A stretch of 64,000 bases of DNA from DATGLG01 sp035294245 (GCA_035294245.1 DATGLG010000068.1:1-64000); one strand, 5' to 3'. Shown: positions 36,602 through 46,151, counted from the stretch's first letter. Translations and numbers: made by a program. The notes: a model not told the origin generated them from the sequence alone.

Positions 36602-37218
36602 TAGCGGATACCTCCCCCGACTGGCATCTTCCTGATCTCGATCGTCTGCTTCGGGTCACGGGCGAGTTGCTGTGCGGTGCGTTGACGCCTTACGCCTTCG
36701 CGATGGCGAAGGGTCAGTACAATCGCACCGACCATCGCTACGAGAAGAACCAGGCCCGCCGCTTGGAAGAGGTAGACGTATTTCGTGTAAAGGACCATGC
36801 CGAGGGCGTGGGTATTCGTGACCGGACCCAGAGCGGGTATGGGAACGGTGAGCGCGCTCGTGACTTCGGGAGCAAATATCCAACTGCCGACGAGAACGAC
36901 TAATTCGGCCAACAAGATGATGCCAATGAGCGCACCGATAGGCAGATACTGGAGAAATCCCCGCCGAAGTTCGACGAAATTGATGTCGAGCATCATCACG
37001 ACGAACAAGAATAAAACCGCCACCGCGCCGACATAGACGATGACGAGGATCATCGCCAAAAATTCGGCGCCCATGAGTACGAAGAGCCCGGCTGCATTGA
37101 AGAACGCCAGAATCAGGAAGAGCACGGAGTGCACGGGATTGCGGGCCGCGATGACCATCACGCCTGATGCGATGATGATGAAGGCGAAGACATAAAACAC
37201 GATGGCTTGGACGATCAT
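36601..37218 (-). CDS. nuoJ: NADH:quinone oxidoreductase subunit J
   Basis: Five-helix membrane subunit whose helix 3 pi-bulge takes part in coupling. 205 residues from the ATG at 37218, chosen because GGAGGCGGG immediately precedes it; a Met seven codons earlier has no such site. VIVYVGAVAVLFLFVVMML is the family's conserved helix. The C-terminal tail is basic. It lies 58 bases after nuoI. Confidence 0.95.
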   Translation of the reverse strand: MIVQAIVFYVFAFIIIASGVMVIAARNPVHSVLFLILAFFNAAGLFVLMGAEFLAMILVIVYVGAVAVLFLFVVMMLDINFVELRRGFLQYLPIGALIGIILLAELVVLVGSWIFAPEVTSALTVPIPALGPVTNTHALGMVLYTKYVYLFQAAGLVLLVAMVGAIVLTLRHREGVRRQRTAQQLARDPKQTIEIRKMPVGGGIR

Positions 37219-37276
37219 CCCGCCTCCATGCCCGGCCAATTCTTTAAGATCTCCACATTCCCCTCTGAGTGCGCCA

Positions 37277-37765
37277 TCAACGATAGGGCGCGTCGGCCGT
37301 CAGGTTGGCCGCGATCTCCATCTCCCAGCGATCGCCATTCGCGAGCAGCTTCTCCTTGTCGTAAAGGAGCTCCTCCCGCGTCTCGGTCGCAAATTCGAAA
37401 TTCGGTCCCTCGACGATCGCATCCACGGGGCAGGCCTCCTGGCAGAGCCCGCAATAAATGCACTTCGTCATGTCGATGTCGTAGCGCGTCGTACGACGGC
37501 TCCCGTCGGCGCGAGGCTCCGCCTCGATCGTGATGGCCAACGCCGGACAAATCGCTTCGCAAAGCTTGCACGCGATACAGCGCTCTTCACCATTCGGGTA
37601 ACGCCTGAGTGCGTGCTCGCCGCGAAAGCGGGGTGAGAGCGGACCCTTCTCATATGGGTAGTTGAGCGTGACCTTCTGCTTGAACATATACTTGAAGGTC
37701 AGCCAGAGCCCTTCAATAAGCTCGCTGAGGAGAAACGATCGCGCCGTGCGGTCGAGAACCGCCAT
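37277..37765 (-). CDS. nuoI: NADH:quinone oxidoreductase subunit I (2x [4Fe-4S])
   Basis: TYKY-type ferredoxin subunit passing electrons to cluster N2 in NuoB. 162 residues from the ATG at 37765. Cluster ligands are Cys63, 66, 69, 73 and Cys102, 105, 108, 112 in two CxxCxxCxxxCP motifs. Upstream open frame rejected because it runs into the nuoH-nuoI spacer with no family similarity. Confidence 0.96.
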   Translation of the reverse strand: MAVLDRTARSFLLSELIEGLWLTFKYMFKQKVTLNYPYEKGPLSPRFRGEHALRRYPNGEERCIACKLCEAICPALAITIEAEPRADGSRRTTRYDIDMTKCIYCGLCQEACPVDAIVEGPNFEFATETREELLYDKEKLLANGDRWEMEIAANLTADAPYR

Positions 37766-37835
37766 CTCAGATCTCCTGTTACGGGCGGCCCGCGTCGGAT
37801 CGGGCACCACTAAAAATACTCGGCAAGGACATGTT

Positions 37836-38861
37836 TCACGCCCCCACTTTGACCAAGGGCAACCAGCCGCAAGCAACCAAGACGCCTGCCGTCAGCACGA
37901 CCCAAAAAAGCGATGCCGGCAGGAATACCTTCCAGCCGAGACGCATGAGTTGATCGTAACGGTACCGCGGGAAGGTCGCGCGCACCCAAAGGAACACGAA
38001 CAGCACGGCGCAGATCTTCAGGATCAGCCAAAGGGGGCCCGGGATCCAGGTGAAGGGAGCGACCCCGAACGGAGCCAGCCAGCCACCGAGGAAAAGGATG
38101 GAAGTCATCGCGCTCATTAAGATCATGTTGGCGTACTCGCCCAGGAAGAAGAGCGCGAAGGTCATGGCGGAGTATTCGACGTTGTACCCGGAGACGAGCT
38201 CGGCCTCCGCCTCTGGCAAGTCGAAGGGCGCCCGGTTCGTCTCCGCCAATCCGGAAACGAAGAAGATCACGAACATCGGCAGGAGCGGAATGCAGAACCA
38301 GATCTTCTGCTGTGCAAGGACGATGTCGGAGAGGTTGAGCGAGCCGACGCAAAGCAGCACGGTGATCATCACGAAACCGATTGAAACTTCGTAAGACACC
38401 ATTTGCGCCGCCGACCGCAACGCGCCGAGAAACGCATATTTCGAGTTGCTTGCCCAGCCGGCCATCACGATGCCGTAGACGCCGAGAGACGAGATGGCGA
38501 ACAGATACAGGATACCGACGTTGATATTCGCGAGCACCATGCCCTTATCGAAGGGGATTACGGCCCAGGCGACCAACGACAGGATGAAGGTGAGCATTGG
38601 CGCGATGACGAAGACCACACGATTCGCGCCGCTAGGGACGACGGTCTCCTTGAACAGCAGCTTGAGGCCATCGGCGAACGGCTGCAGCAAGCCGAAAGGA
38701 CCAACGACATTCGGCCCCTTCCTGATCTGCATTGCCGCGAGCACCTTTCGCTCGGCATAGGTCAAATAGGCGACGGCGACCAAGAGAGGTATGACGATCG
38801 CAACGACCTCGAGAACGATCGTGATCGTCGGCCAGGCATATGCAGTCCAAAAGCTAGCCAT
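37836..38861 (-). CDS. nuoH: NADH:quinone oxidoreductase subunit H
   Basis: Membrane subunit forming much of the quinone chamber. 341 residues, eight to nine membrane segments. The signatures AERKVLAAMQIRKGPNVVGPFG and GLAETNRAPFDLPEAEAELVSG, with the acidic loop lining the quinone site, are complete. The start overlaps the nuoG end by 8 bases. Confidence 0.96.
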   Translation of the reverse strand: MASFWTAYAWPTITIVLEVVAIVIPLLVAVAYLTYAERKVLAAMQIRKGPNVVGPFGLLQPFADGLKLLFKETVVPSGANRVVFVIAPMLTFILSLVAWAVIPFDKGMVLANINVGILYLFAISSLGVYGIVMAGWASNSKYAFLGALRSAAQMVSYEVSIGFVMITVLLCVGSLNLSDIVLAQQKIWFCIPLLPMFVIFFVSGLAETNRAPFDLPEAEAELVSGYNVEYSAMTFALFFLGEYANMILMSAMTSILFLGGWLAPFGVAPFTWIPGPLWLILKICAVLFVFLWVRATFPRYRYDQLMRLGWKVFLPASLFWVVLTAGVLVACGWLPLVKVGA

Positions 38862-40917
38862 GGGTTCCGGTCTTCTTTCCGGCGTTCTCCAGAAGCTCGG
38901 CGCTGCATTTCGCCATGGTTTCGGAGGCGCGGCTGATGGGATCGGTCATGTAATAATTCTTGATGGGCGTCATGAACGGCGTCCGATCGAGCGGCCCCGC
39001 CTGCCCGAACGCCTGCCATGTCGCCGGCATCACCATGCCGATATTGGCAAAGGTCGGGTGGAGCTGTGCGAGGCGAGCTTGAGCCTCGGCGAGGTTGTCA
39101 TAGGGCAGTCGGCGACCAAGCACGGCCGAAAGGGCGCGGATGATCGCCCAATCCTCCCGCGCGTCGCCCGGCGGGAACGTCGCGAGCCGGGCGCGCTGGG
39201 CGCGGCCCTCCGTATTCACGTAAGTTGCGGTTTTCTCCGTGTAGGCGGCGCCGGGCAAGATCACATCGGCCCGATGCGCGCCGGCGTCTCCGTGATGGCC
39301 CTGATAGATCACGAAAGAACGGCCCAGGCGGCTCATATCGATCTCGTCAGCGCCCAGGAGATAAATCGCGGAGATTTCATCCTTTTCCGCTCCGTCGAGG
39401 ATCCTCTGCAGGTCGCGCCCTCCCTGCCCCGGCACGAAGCCGAGCTCGAGGCCGCCTACGCGCCCCGCCGCCGTGTGGAGCAAGTTGAATCCGTTCCAGC
39501 CCTCTTTGATCAGACCACAACTGTCTGCAATGCGATGAGCGGCGGCAAGGATAGCCGCGCCGTCCGGCCGGGCCACAGCACCTGTGCCAAGGATCAGCAT
39601 CGGCTTTTTCGCATTCCTCATCACTTCGGCGAATGCATGCCCCCCCTCGGCAAGATCGACCAATATGCTAGAATCGGCCCCCAGCCATTCGACATCGTAG
39701 GTGAGCTCCACGCGTGGGCCCAGTGCAGCAACTCGGAAATTGCCCATGAGCCAACGCTTGCGGATACGGGCATTGATGATAGGCGCTTCCCAACGCGGAT
39801 TCGTGCCGATGAGAAGCAAGGCATCCGCCTGCTCGATACCGGCAATTGTCGAATTGAAGAGATAGCTCGCACGACACGAGGGGTCGAGCTTGGCGCCGTC
39901 CTGACGGCAATCGAGATGAGGCGAGCCGAGCGCCGTCATCAGGTCCTTGAGGGCCATCATGGCTTCCGCATCCGCCAAATCACCGGCGATCGCGGCGATC
40001 TGAGATCCGGAAAGCGACTTCAACCGCTCGGCGATAGCCGTGAACGCCTCATTCCAACTTGCCTGCTCGAGCTTGCCGCCGCGCCTGACATACGGCCTAT
40101 CCAGCCTTTGGCGACGCAGGCCGTCGATGGCGAATCGCCCCTTGTCCGCAAGCCATTCTTCATTGATGTCCTCGTTCAGGCGCGGCAGCACGCGCATCAC
40201 CTCGGGGCCGCGGGTATCGATGCGAATGTTGGTTCCCACGGCGTCCAGCACATCGACCGACTCGGTCTTGCGCAGCTCCCACGGCCGCGCCGTGAATGCA
40301 TAAGGCTTCGAAGTGAGGGCGCCAACCGGGCAAAGGTCGATGACGTTTCCGCTAAGTTCCGAGTGAATGGCTTGGTCCAGATAGCTGGTGATCTCCATAT
40401 TCTCGCCGCGATTGATCGCACCGAGTTCTGGAACGCCGGCGATCTCGGTGGCGAAACGTATGCATCGCGTGCAATGGATGCACCGATTCATGACCGTCTC
40501 AACGAGCGGACCCATATACTTGTAGCGGACCGCTCGCTTGTTCTCCCGGAACCGGCTACGGTCCATGCCGTAGCCCATGGCCTCGTCCTGTAGATCGCAC
40601 TCGCCGCCCTGATCGCAGATCGGGCAATCAAGCGGATGGTTGATCAGCAGAAACTCCATGACGCCCTGGCGCGCCTTCGTCACCATGGGTGTGCTGGTTT
40701 TAATCACCATTCCGTCGCCGCAGGGCATCGCGCAGGACGCGATCGGCTTGGGCGATTTTTCCATCTCGACCAAGCACATGCGGCAGTTTCCGGCGATCGA
40801 AAGGCGCTCATGATAGCAGAAGCGCGGAATTTCGATGCCGAGTTGCTCGCAGGCCTGCAGAACAGTTGTTCCGGGCGCGACCTCGATCTCGATGCCGTCG
40901 ATCGTAAGCTTTGGCAT
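38854..40917 (-). CDS. nuoG: NADH:quinone oxidoreductase subunit G
   Basis: Largest hydrophilic subunit, carrying three Fe-S clusters of the main chain. 687 residues. Cys34, 45, 48 and 62 bind the [2Fe-2S] cluster, DCPICDQGGECDLQ (about 97-110) the next and CIHCTRCIRF the third. The C-terminal half is the degenerate molybdopterin-oxidoreductase domain. It lies 12 bases after nuoF. Confidence 0.96.
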   Translation of the reverse strand: MPKLTIDGIEIEVAPGTTVLQACEQLGIEIPRFCYHERLSIAGNCRMCLVEMEKSPKPIASCAMPCGDGMVIKTSTPMVTKARQGVMEFLLINHPLDCPICDQGGECDLQDEAMGYGMDRSRFRENKRAVRYKYMGPLVETVMNRCIHCTRCIRFATEIAGVPELGAINRGENMEITSYLDQAIHSELSGNVIDLCPVGALTSKPYAFTARPWELRKTESVDVLDAVGTNIRIDTRGPEVMRVLPRLNEDINEEWLADKGRFAIDGLRRQRLDRPYVRRGGKLEQASWNEAFTAIAERLKSLSGSQIAAIAGDLADAEAMMALKDLMTALGSPHLDCRQDGAKLDPSCRASYLFNSTIAGIEQADALLLIGTNPRWEAPIINARIRKRWLMGNFRVAALGPRVELTYDVEWLGADSSILVDLAEGGHAFAEVMRNAKKPMLILGTGAVARPDGAAILAAAHRIADSCGLIKEGWNGFNLLHTAAGRVGGLELGFVPGQGGRDLQRILDGAEKDEISAIYLLGADEIDMSRLGRSFVIYQGHHGDAGAHRADVILPGAAYTEKTATYVNTEGRAQRARLATFPPGDAREDWAIIRALSAVLGRRLPYDNLAEAQARLAQLHPTFANIGMVMPATWQAFGQAGPLDRTPFMTPIKNYYMTDPISRASETMAKCSAELLENAGKKTGTHG

Positions 40918-40929
40918 GAGAGGAATCCT

Positions 40930-42231
40930 TTACTCCGCTGCTCTTGCGGCAATTCGACCGGCACGCTTGCATGCCTCGATGCGCCGCTCGAGCTCCGGTC
41001 GGAAATGGCGAATGAGACCCTGGATCGGCCATGCCGCCGCGTCCCCGAGCGCACAAATGGTATGGCCTTCGATCTTCGTCGTCACGTCGAGGAGGGTATC
41101 GATTTCGTCGACGTCTGCTTCGCCGTGTACGAGCCGGCGCATCACGCGCCACATCCAACCGGTGCCCTCACGGCATGGCGTGCATTGCCCGCAGCTTTCG
41201 TGCATGTAGAAGAGCGACAGGCGGGAGATCGCCTCCACGATATCCGTCGACTTGTCCATGACAATCACGGCAGCGGTTCCCAATCCGGACTTCACTTCGC
41301 GTAAGGAATCGAAATCCATCAGAACCGTGTCACAGATCGACTTGGGGATGACCGGAACCGACGAGCCGCCCGGAATGACGGCCAGCAGATTGTCCCAGCC
41401 GCCGCGCACGCCGCCGGCATGGCGCTCGATGAGCTCCTTGAGCGGAATTCCCATCTCTTCTTCGACATTGCATGGCTGGTTCACGTGACCAGAGATGCAG
41501 AATATCTTGGGTCCGGTGTTTTTCGGCCGGCCGATACTCGCGAACCAGGACGCGCCGCGTTTGCATATCTCGGGTGATACGGCGACCGTTTCTACATTGG
41601 TCACCGTCGTGGGGCAGCCATAGAGGCCGATCGCCGCCGGGAAAGGCGGTTTCAATCTCGGCTGTCCCTTCCTTCCTTCCAGGCTCTCAAGCAGAGCAGT
41701 CTCTTCGCCACAGATATAGGCGCCGGCGCCACGATGCAGGTAAATATCGAAATCCCACCCACTCCCGCTCGCATTCTTGCCGATAAGGCCGGCCTCATAG
41801 GCCTCATCGATTGCTATCTGGAGATGCTGCGCCTCGTTGTAGAACTCGCCGCGTATATAGATGTAACAGGTGTGTGCCCCCATCGCGAAGCCAGCAATCA
41901 GGCAACCTTCGAGCAAGCGATGTGGCTCGTGGCGCAGAATGTCCCGGTCCTTGCAGGTGCCCGGCTCCGATTCGTCGGCATTGACGACAAGATAATGCGG
42001 TCGTCCATCGGACTGCTTGGGCATGAACGACCATTTGAGACCCGCAGGAAAGCCCGCCCCTCCCCGTCCCCGTAGCTCCGATTTCTTGACCTCTTCGACG
42101 ATCCAATCCCGGCCCTTGAGAAGGATACCCCTCGTGCCGTCCCAGACGCCGCGCCGCCGCGCGCCATCGAGGCGCCAGCCCTGCTGACCATAGAGATTGG
42201 TGAAGATGCGATCCTTATCCTGCAGCATCAC
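40930..42231 (-). CDS. nuoF: NADH:quinone oxidoreductase subunit F (NADH/FMN)
   Basis: NADH-oxidising flavoprotein subunit. 433 residues. The NADH/FMN glycine motif GRGGAGFPAG (55-64) and the second glycine-rich segment RGAGAYICGEETALLESLEG are present. The N3 [4Fe-4S] ligands lie in ESCGQCTPCREG near residue 350 plus the Cys of HTICALGD. The start overlaps nuoE by 4 bases. Confidence 0.96.
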   Translation of the reverse strand: MMLQDKDRIFTNLYGQQGWRLDGARRRGVWDGTRGILLKGRDWIVEEVKKSELRGRGGAGFPAGLKWSFMPKQSDGRPHYLVVNADESEPGTCKDRDILRHEPHRLLEGCLIAGFAMGAHTCYIYIRGEFYNEAQHLQIAIDEAYEAGLIGKNASGSGWDFDIYLHRGAGAYICGEETALLESLEGRKGQPRLKPPFPAAIGLYGCPTTVTNVETVAVSPEICKRGASWFASIGRPKNTGPKIFCISGHVNQPCNVEEEMGIPLKELIERHAGGVRGGWDNLLAVIPGGSSVPVIPKSICDTVLMDFDSLREVKSGLGTAAVIVMDKSTDIVEAISRLSLFYMHESCGQCTPCREGTGWMWRVMRRLVHGEADVDEIDTLLDVTTKIEGHTICALGDAAAWPIQGLIRHFRPELERRIEACKRAGRIAARAAE

Positions 42232-42833
42232 GCCCTCTCCGCGGTTTCCGATCCCTTCAGAGTGGTGAGGCCGCTCTCAGGAGCCGAGAATTGCCGCTTG
42301 ATCTGCGTGCCGTATGGAGGTTTTTCGCCGCGCGCGAATTTCTCGAGAATATCCTCCATCTTCTCAGGCGTTAGATCTTCGTAGTAGTCGTCATTGATCT
42401 GGACGACAGGGGCATTGACGCATGCGCCAAGGCACTCAACCTCGACGAGGCTGAACTTCCCATCCGGCGTCGTCTCCCCAACCTCGATACCGAGCTTTCG
42501 CTTACAAGCATCGCGGATGGAATCGGATCCGCGCAGCCAGCAGGGTGTCGTCCGGCACAGCTGCACCAATTGCTTCCCGACTGGCTTGAGATTCAGCATC
42601 GTATAGAAGGTTGCGACCTCCTGAACCCGGATGAAGGGCATATCCAGCAGCTTGGCGACGTGCTCCATCGCCGCGCGCGACACCCATCCGCCAGATTGAC
42701 GTTGTGCCAGGTCAAGCAGGGCCAGGACGGCACTTGCCTGTCGGCCCTTGGGATATTTCGCGATGAACGCTTCCGCCTTCGACTGATTTTCCGGCGTGAA
42801 GGCAAAAGCGTCGGTCGACTCTTCGCTATTCAT
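42228..42833 (-). CDS. nuoE: NADH:quinone oxidoreductase subunit E
   Basis: Thioredoxin-like subunit carrying the off-path [2Fe-2S] cluster N1a. 201 residues from the ATG at 42833, which overlaps the nuoD stop as ATGA; the frame is open much further upstream, but that part is nuoD read in another frame. Ligands are Cys93, Cys98, Cys134 and Cys138. The C-terminal about 25 residues beyond the core are poorly conserved. Confidence 0.95.
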   Translation of the reverse strand: MNSEESTDAFAFTPENQSKAEAFIAKYPKGRQASAVLALLDLAQRQSGGWVSRAAMEHVAKLLDMPFIRVQEVATFYTMLNLKPVGKQLVQLCRTTPCWLRGSDSIRDACKRKLGIEVGETTPDGKFSLVEVECLGACVNAPVVQINDDYYEDLTPEKMEDILEKFARGEKPPYGTQIKRQFSAPESGLTTLKGSETAERA

Positions 42834-44008
42834 CGGTCGATTTCTCCGAACACGATGTCCATGGAGCCAAGGATCGCCACCACGTCGGCGAGCATGTGGC
42901 CCTTGCTGCAGAAGTCCATGGCAGAGAGATGGGGGAAGCCCGGCGCCCGGATGTGGCAGCGATAGGGCCGATTGGTGCCGTCGGCCACCAGGTAGACGCC
43001 GAACTCGCCCTTGGGCGCCTCGACGATCGTGTAGGTCTCGCCAGCCGGCACGTGATAGCCCTCGGTGTAGAGCTTGAAATGATGAATGAGCGACTCCATC
43101 GAGCGCTTCATCTCGCGGCGAGAGGGGGGCGTCAATTTGTGATTCTGCACGACGACCGGGCCGCCGGGCATCCTCTCGCAACATTGCTTGATGATCTTGA
43201 GGCTCTGACGCATCTCCTCAACGCGCACGAGATAGCGGTCATAGCAGTCGCCGTGCTTGCCAATGGGAATATCGAAATCCATCTCGGCATAGACGTCGTA
43301 GGGTTGGGCCTTGCGCAGATCCCAGGGCACGCCTGAGCCGCGGAGCATCGGCCCGCTGAATCCCCAATCCATCGCATCCCTGGCACTGACGATGCCGATA
43401 TCGACGGTGCGCTGCTTGAAGATGCGATTCTCGTTGAGCAGCACTTCCATATCATCGATCAGAGGTGGGAATTTCTCCGCCCACCTCATGATGTCGTCGA
43501 GCAAGCCTGCCGGTATATCCTGATGGACGCCACCGGGACGGAAGTAAGCCGAGTGGAAGCGCGCCCCGGAAACCCGCTCGTAGAATTCCAAGAGAATCTC
43601 GCGTTGCTCGAATGCCCACAGCATCGGTGTCAATGCACCGACATCCATCGCGAAAGCCGGTACGTTCAACAGGTGATTCAGGATCCGTGTGATCTCGGCG
43701 AAGAGCACACGGATATATTGGCCGCGTGGCGGCGGCTGGATACCGAGGAGCTTCTCGACCGCAAGGGCGAAGGCGTGCTCGAGCGCCATCGGCGACACGT
43801 AGTCGAGGCGGTCGAAATACGGCACCGCTTGGAGATAGGTTTTGTATTCGATAAGCTTCTCGGTGGCGCGATGGAGAAGGCCGATATGGGGATCGGCGCG
43901 CTCGATCACTTCCCCATCCATCTCCAGCACCATGCGCAGCACCCCATGCGCCGCCGGGTGCTGCGGCCCAAAATTCATCGTCATGTTCTTGATCTGCACT
44001 TCGGCCAT
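42830..44008 (-). CDS. nuoD: NADH:quinone oxidoreductase subunit D
   Basis: 49-kDa-type subunit lining the quinone site beside NuoB. 392 residues, family length. The N-terminal MTMNFGPQHPAAHGVLR carries the conserved His of the quinone head-group site, and the C-terminal GSMDIVFGEIDR is the family ending. It overlaps the nuoC stop by one base. Confidence 0.97.
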   Translation of the reverse strand: MAEVQIKNMTMNFGPQHPAAHGVLRMVLEMDGEVIERADPHIGLLHRATEKLIEYKTYLQAVPYFDRLDYVSPMALEHAFALAVEKLLGIQPPPRGQYIRVLFAEITRILNHLLNVPAFAMDVGALTPMLWAFEQREILLEFYERVSGARFHSAYFRPGGVHQDIPAGLLDDIMRWAEKFPPLIDDMEVLLNENRIFKQRTVDIGIVSARDAMDWGFSGPMLRGSGVPWDLRKAQPYDVYAEMDFDIPIGKHGDCYDRYLVRVEEMRQSLKIIKQCCERMPGGPVVVQNHKLTPPSRREMKRSMESLIHHFKLYTEGYHVPAGETYTIVEAPKGEFGVYLVADGTNRPYRCHIRAPGFPHLSAMDFCSKGHMLADVVAILGSMDIVFGEIDR

Positions 44009-44619
44009 CAGTGCTTCTCCCCCGCCTTCTCATCGCCGGGCAGTACGGCGTTGGTGATGCCTTCCCACGGGCTGAGGAAATCGAAGCTGCGGAACTCCTG
44101 AGTAAGTTTCACGGGCTCGTAGACGACGCGCTTCTGCTCGTCGTCATAGCGGACTTCGACATAACCGGTGAGAGGGAAATCCTTGCGCATCGGATGCCCC
44201 TCAAATCCATAATCGGTCAGCAAGCGGCGAAGATCCGGGTGATCGGAAAAGAAGACACCGTAGAGATCCCAGGTCTCCCGCTCGAACCAGTTGGCGGAGC
44301 TGTAGAGTGAGCAGACGGATGGAACGGGAACTCCCTCCTGTGTCGTCACTTTGACCCGAATGCGGCGATTGAGCGTGAGACTCAGCAAATTGTAGACGAC
44401 TTCAAAGCGCTCGGGCCGATCGGGATAGTCCGCGCCGCACAGATCCACCAGTTGTTGAAATTCGCAGCGCGGATCGTCTCGCAGGAAGGTAAGAATCCGG
44501 ACGAGAGACTGTCGCGACACGGTGACCATCAGTTCGCCGTGGCGAAGCTCAGCCTTGAGGACGTCGCTCGAAAACGTCGCAGACAAGTAATCGCCGAGGT
44601 CTTTCAGGGATTGATCCAT
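44008..44619 (-). CDS. nuoC: NADH:quinone oxidoreductase subunit C
   Basis: 30-kDa-type hydrophilic subunit. 203 residues from the ATG at 44619; upstream open sequence overlaps nuoB and is rejected. The family signature ERETWDLYGVFFSDHPDLRR and YGFEGHPMRKDFPLTGYVEV is complete. It is separate from nuoD, unlike the fused NuoCD of E. coli. It lies 32 bases after nuoB. Confidence 0.96.
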   Translation of the reverse strand: MDQSLKDLGDYLSATFSSDVLKAELRHGELMVTVSRQSLVRILTFLRDDPRCEFQQLVDLCGADYPDRPERFEVVYNLLSLTLNRRIRVKVTTQEGVPVPSVCSLYSSANWFERETWDLYGVFFSDHPDLRRLLTDYGFEGHPMRKDFPLTGYVEVRYDDEQKRVVYEPVKLTQEFRSFDFLSPWEGITNAVLPGDEKAGEKH

Positions 44620-44651
44620 GACCCGTACCACAGGGCAGAGCGGCGCCGATA

Positions 44652-45203
44652 CTAGCGTGCAATCGTACCCGTTCGCCTGATCTTCTTCTGGAGCTGCAAA
44701 ATGCCGTAGAGGAGCGCTTCCGCAGTAGGGGGGCAGCCGGGCACGTAGATGTCGACGGGGACGATCCGGTCGCATCCACGCACGACGGAGTAGGAGTAGT
44801 GGTAATAACCGCCGCCGTTCGCGCAGGAGCCCATCGAGATGACCCAGCGCGGCTCTGCCATCTGGTCGTATACCTTACGCAGCGCTGGAGCCATCTTGTT
44901 GGTAAGTGTCCCGGCCACGATCATCACGTCGGATTGGCGCGGGCTGGCGCGCGGCACCACGCCAAAACGATCGAGGTCATACCGGCTCATATAGCTGTGC
45001 ATCATTTCGACTGCGCAACAAGCAAGGCCGAACGTCATCGGCCAAAGTGAGCCCGTCCGGGCCCAATTCACCAGCTTGTCGACTGTCGCAACAACAAACC
45101 CCTTGTCGGTGAGTTCGCCGGTTACGGTTTTCAGAAGCGCATCCTGCGCTGGTCCCGGATCGAGTGGCCGGTCAGGCAGAGCGCCGAAGCTGTCCGCTCT
45201 CAT
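44652..45203 (-). CDS. nuoB: NADH:quinone oxidoreductase subunit B (cluster N2)
   Basis: PSST-type subunit holding the terminal [4Fe-4S] cluster N2. 183 residues from the ATG at 45203, whose ATGA overlaps the nuoA stop; Met two codons earlier (45209) is also possible. N2 ligands are the tandem Cys62-Cys63, Cys127 in GSCANGGGYY and Cys157 in VPGCPPTAEALL. Confidence 0.95.
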   Translation of the reverse strand: MRADSFGALPDRPLDPGPAQDALLKTVTGELTDKGFVVATVDKLVNWARTGSLWPMTFGLACCAVEMMHSYMSRYDLDRFGVVPRASPRQSDVMIVAGTLTNKMAPALRKVYDQMAEPRWVISMGSCANGGGYYHYSYSVVRGCDRIVPVDIYVPGCPPTAEALLYGILQLQKKIRRTGTIAR

Positions 45204-45565
45204 TCCCATTCCAAGGCGCCTTTCTTCCATTCGTAGACGAAGCCGACCGTCAATACGAACAGAAATACGAACATAGACCAAAACCCGAAAGCGCCGATCT
45301 TTCCGAGCGTAATAGCCCATGGAAAGAGGAAGGCCACTTCGAGGTCAAAAATAATGAAAAGAATAGCGACGAGATAATAGCGGACGTCGAACTTGCTGCG
45401 CGCGTCGCCAAACGCCTCGAAGCCGCATTCATATGCAGAAAGCTTCTCCGAATCGGGACGCTGGCGCGCCAATACGAAGGACGCCGTCACCGCGGCTGCC
45501 GCAATCACGATCGCGATGCCGAGGAAAATGAGAATAGGCAAATATTGTCTGAGTAGCTCGTCCAT
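45200..45565 (-). CDS. nuoA: NADH:quinone oxidoreductase subunit A
   Basis: Three-helix membrane subunit whose loop lies at the quinone chamber entrance. 121 residues. The loop motif KLSAYECGFEAFGDAR with its conserved Cys and FDVRYYLVAILFIIFDLEVAF are typical. First gene of the nuo operon. Confidence 0.96.
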   Translation of the reverse strand: MDELLRQYLPILIFLGIAIVIAAAAVTASFVLARQRPDSEKLSAYECGFEAFGDARSKFDVRYYLVAILFIIFDLEVAFLFPWAITLGKIGAFGFWSMFVFLFVLTVGFVYEWKKGALEWE

Positions 45566-45667
45566 GACCGGCTCAGTTCACTGTGACATATCGAACGGCA
45601 GCGCAATCGCAGTGCAATACCCTCGGCAGACCTTGCCCGATAGTCTCAAACCACCAGCGGCGCCGGT

Positions 45668-45696
45668 ACTATAAGTATGGGGCAAACCAAAGAAAA
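45668..45696 (-). promoter_or_regulatory. Possible nuo operon promoter
   Basis: TATAGT (45668-45673 on the minus strand, five of six -10 bases) lies 17 bases from TTTTCT (45691-45696, a poor -35), about 100 bases before nuoA. The -35 is weak, so this may need an activator or be wrong. The rest of the 272-base gap between nuoA and tRNA-Asp shows nothing else I can support. Confidence 0.3.
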
Positions 45697-45837
45697 GGAC
45701 AGTTTCTCCGAGTGTTTTGCCGAATTGGGGTGCTGTCCGAGGTGTATTGTCGCAGGCCCAGCCCATCGCGCCGCAATAAAGATGCTGCGTGGCGCCGTCA
45801 TTCTCGACCTTGAAGGAGCGTACCGTCATGGGGGAAC

Positions 45838-45914
<77 letters not shown>

Positions 45915-45939
45915 GCATGGCCACTCGAATGCGTGCCTG

Positions 45940-45968
45940 CATTTAGAACAGCCCCTCCGAGGTGTCAA
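45940..45968 (-). promoter_or_regulatory. tRNA-Asp promoter
   Basis: Perfect -35 TTGACA (45963-45968), 17-base spacer, -10-like TAAATG (45940-45945), placing the start about 20 bases before the tRNA. It lies between the two tRNA genes, so tRNA-Asp can be expressed independently of tRNA-Val. The -10 is only a partial match. Confidence 0.55.
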
Positions 45969-45989
45969 GCAAACCGCACCGCTGAATGC

Positions 45990-46065
45990 TGGTGGGCGAT
46001 GACGGACTCGAACCGCCGACCCTCTCGGTGTAAACGAGATGCTCTACCAGCTGAGCTAATCGCCC
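45990..46065 (-). tRNA. tRNA-Val (anticodon TAC)
   Basis: 76-base cloverleaf with encoded CCA. Acceptor GGGCGAT pairs perfectly with ATCGCCC, discriminator A73. Anticodon loop TTTACAC gives TAC. It lies 75 bases upstream of tRNA-Asp and 30 bases beyond the hup terminator. No clear promoter was found for it. Confidence 0.95.
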
Positions 46066-46095
46066 GACGGGATAACCATCCCCGAAATTCGCCCT

Positions 46096-46130
46096 GAAAG
46101 ACAAAGGCCGGCCACCAACGGCGACCGGCC
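46096..46130 (-). terminator. hup terminator
   Basis: Eleven-bp GC-rich stem (46106-46116 with 46120-46130, two G-U pairs) and a 3-base loop, followed on the minus strand by TTTGTCTTTC. It lies 21 bases after the hup stop and ends that transcript before tRNA-Val. Confidence 0.75.
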
Positions 46131-46151
46131 CCGATTCCATGGGCCGCGCAC

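Noticed and set aside
45578..45829. An 83-codon minus-strand frame between tRNA-Asp and nuoA
   Set aside because: It starts 8 bases after the tRNA with no ribosome site, has no recognisable features, and covers the likely nuo promoter zone.
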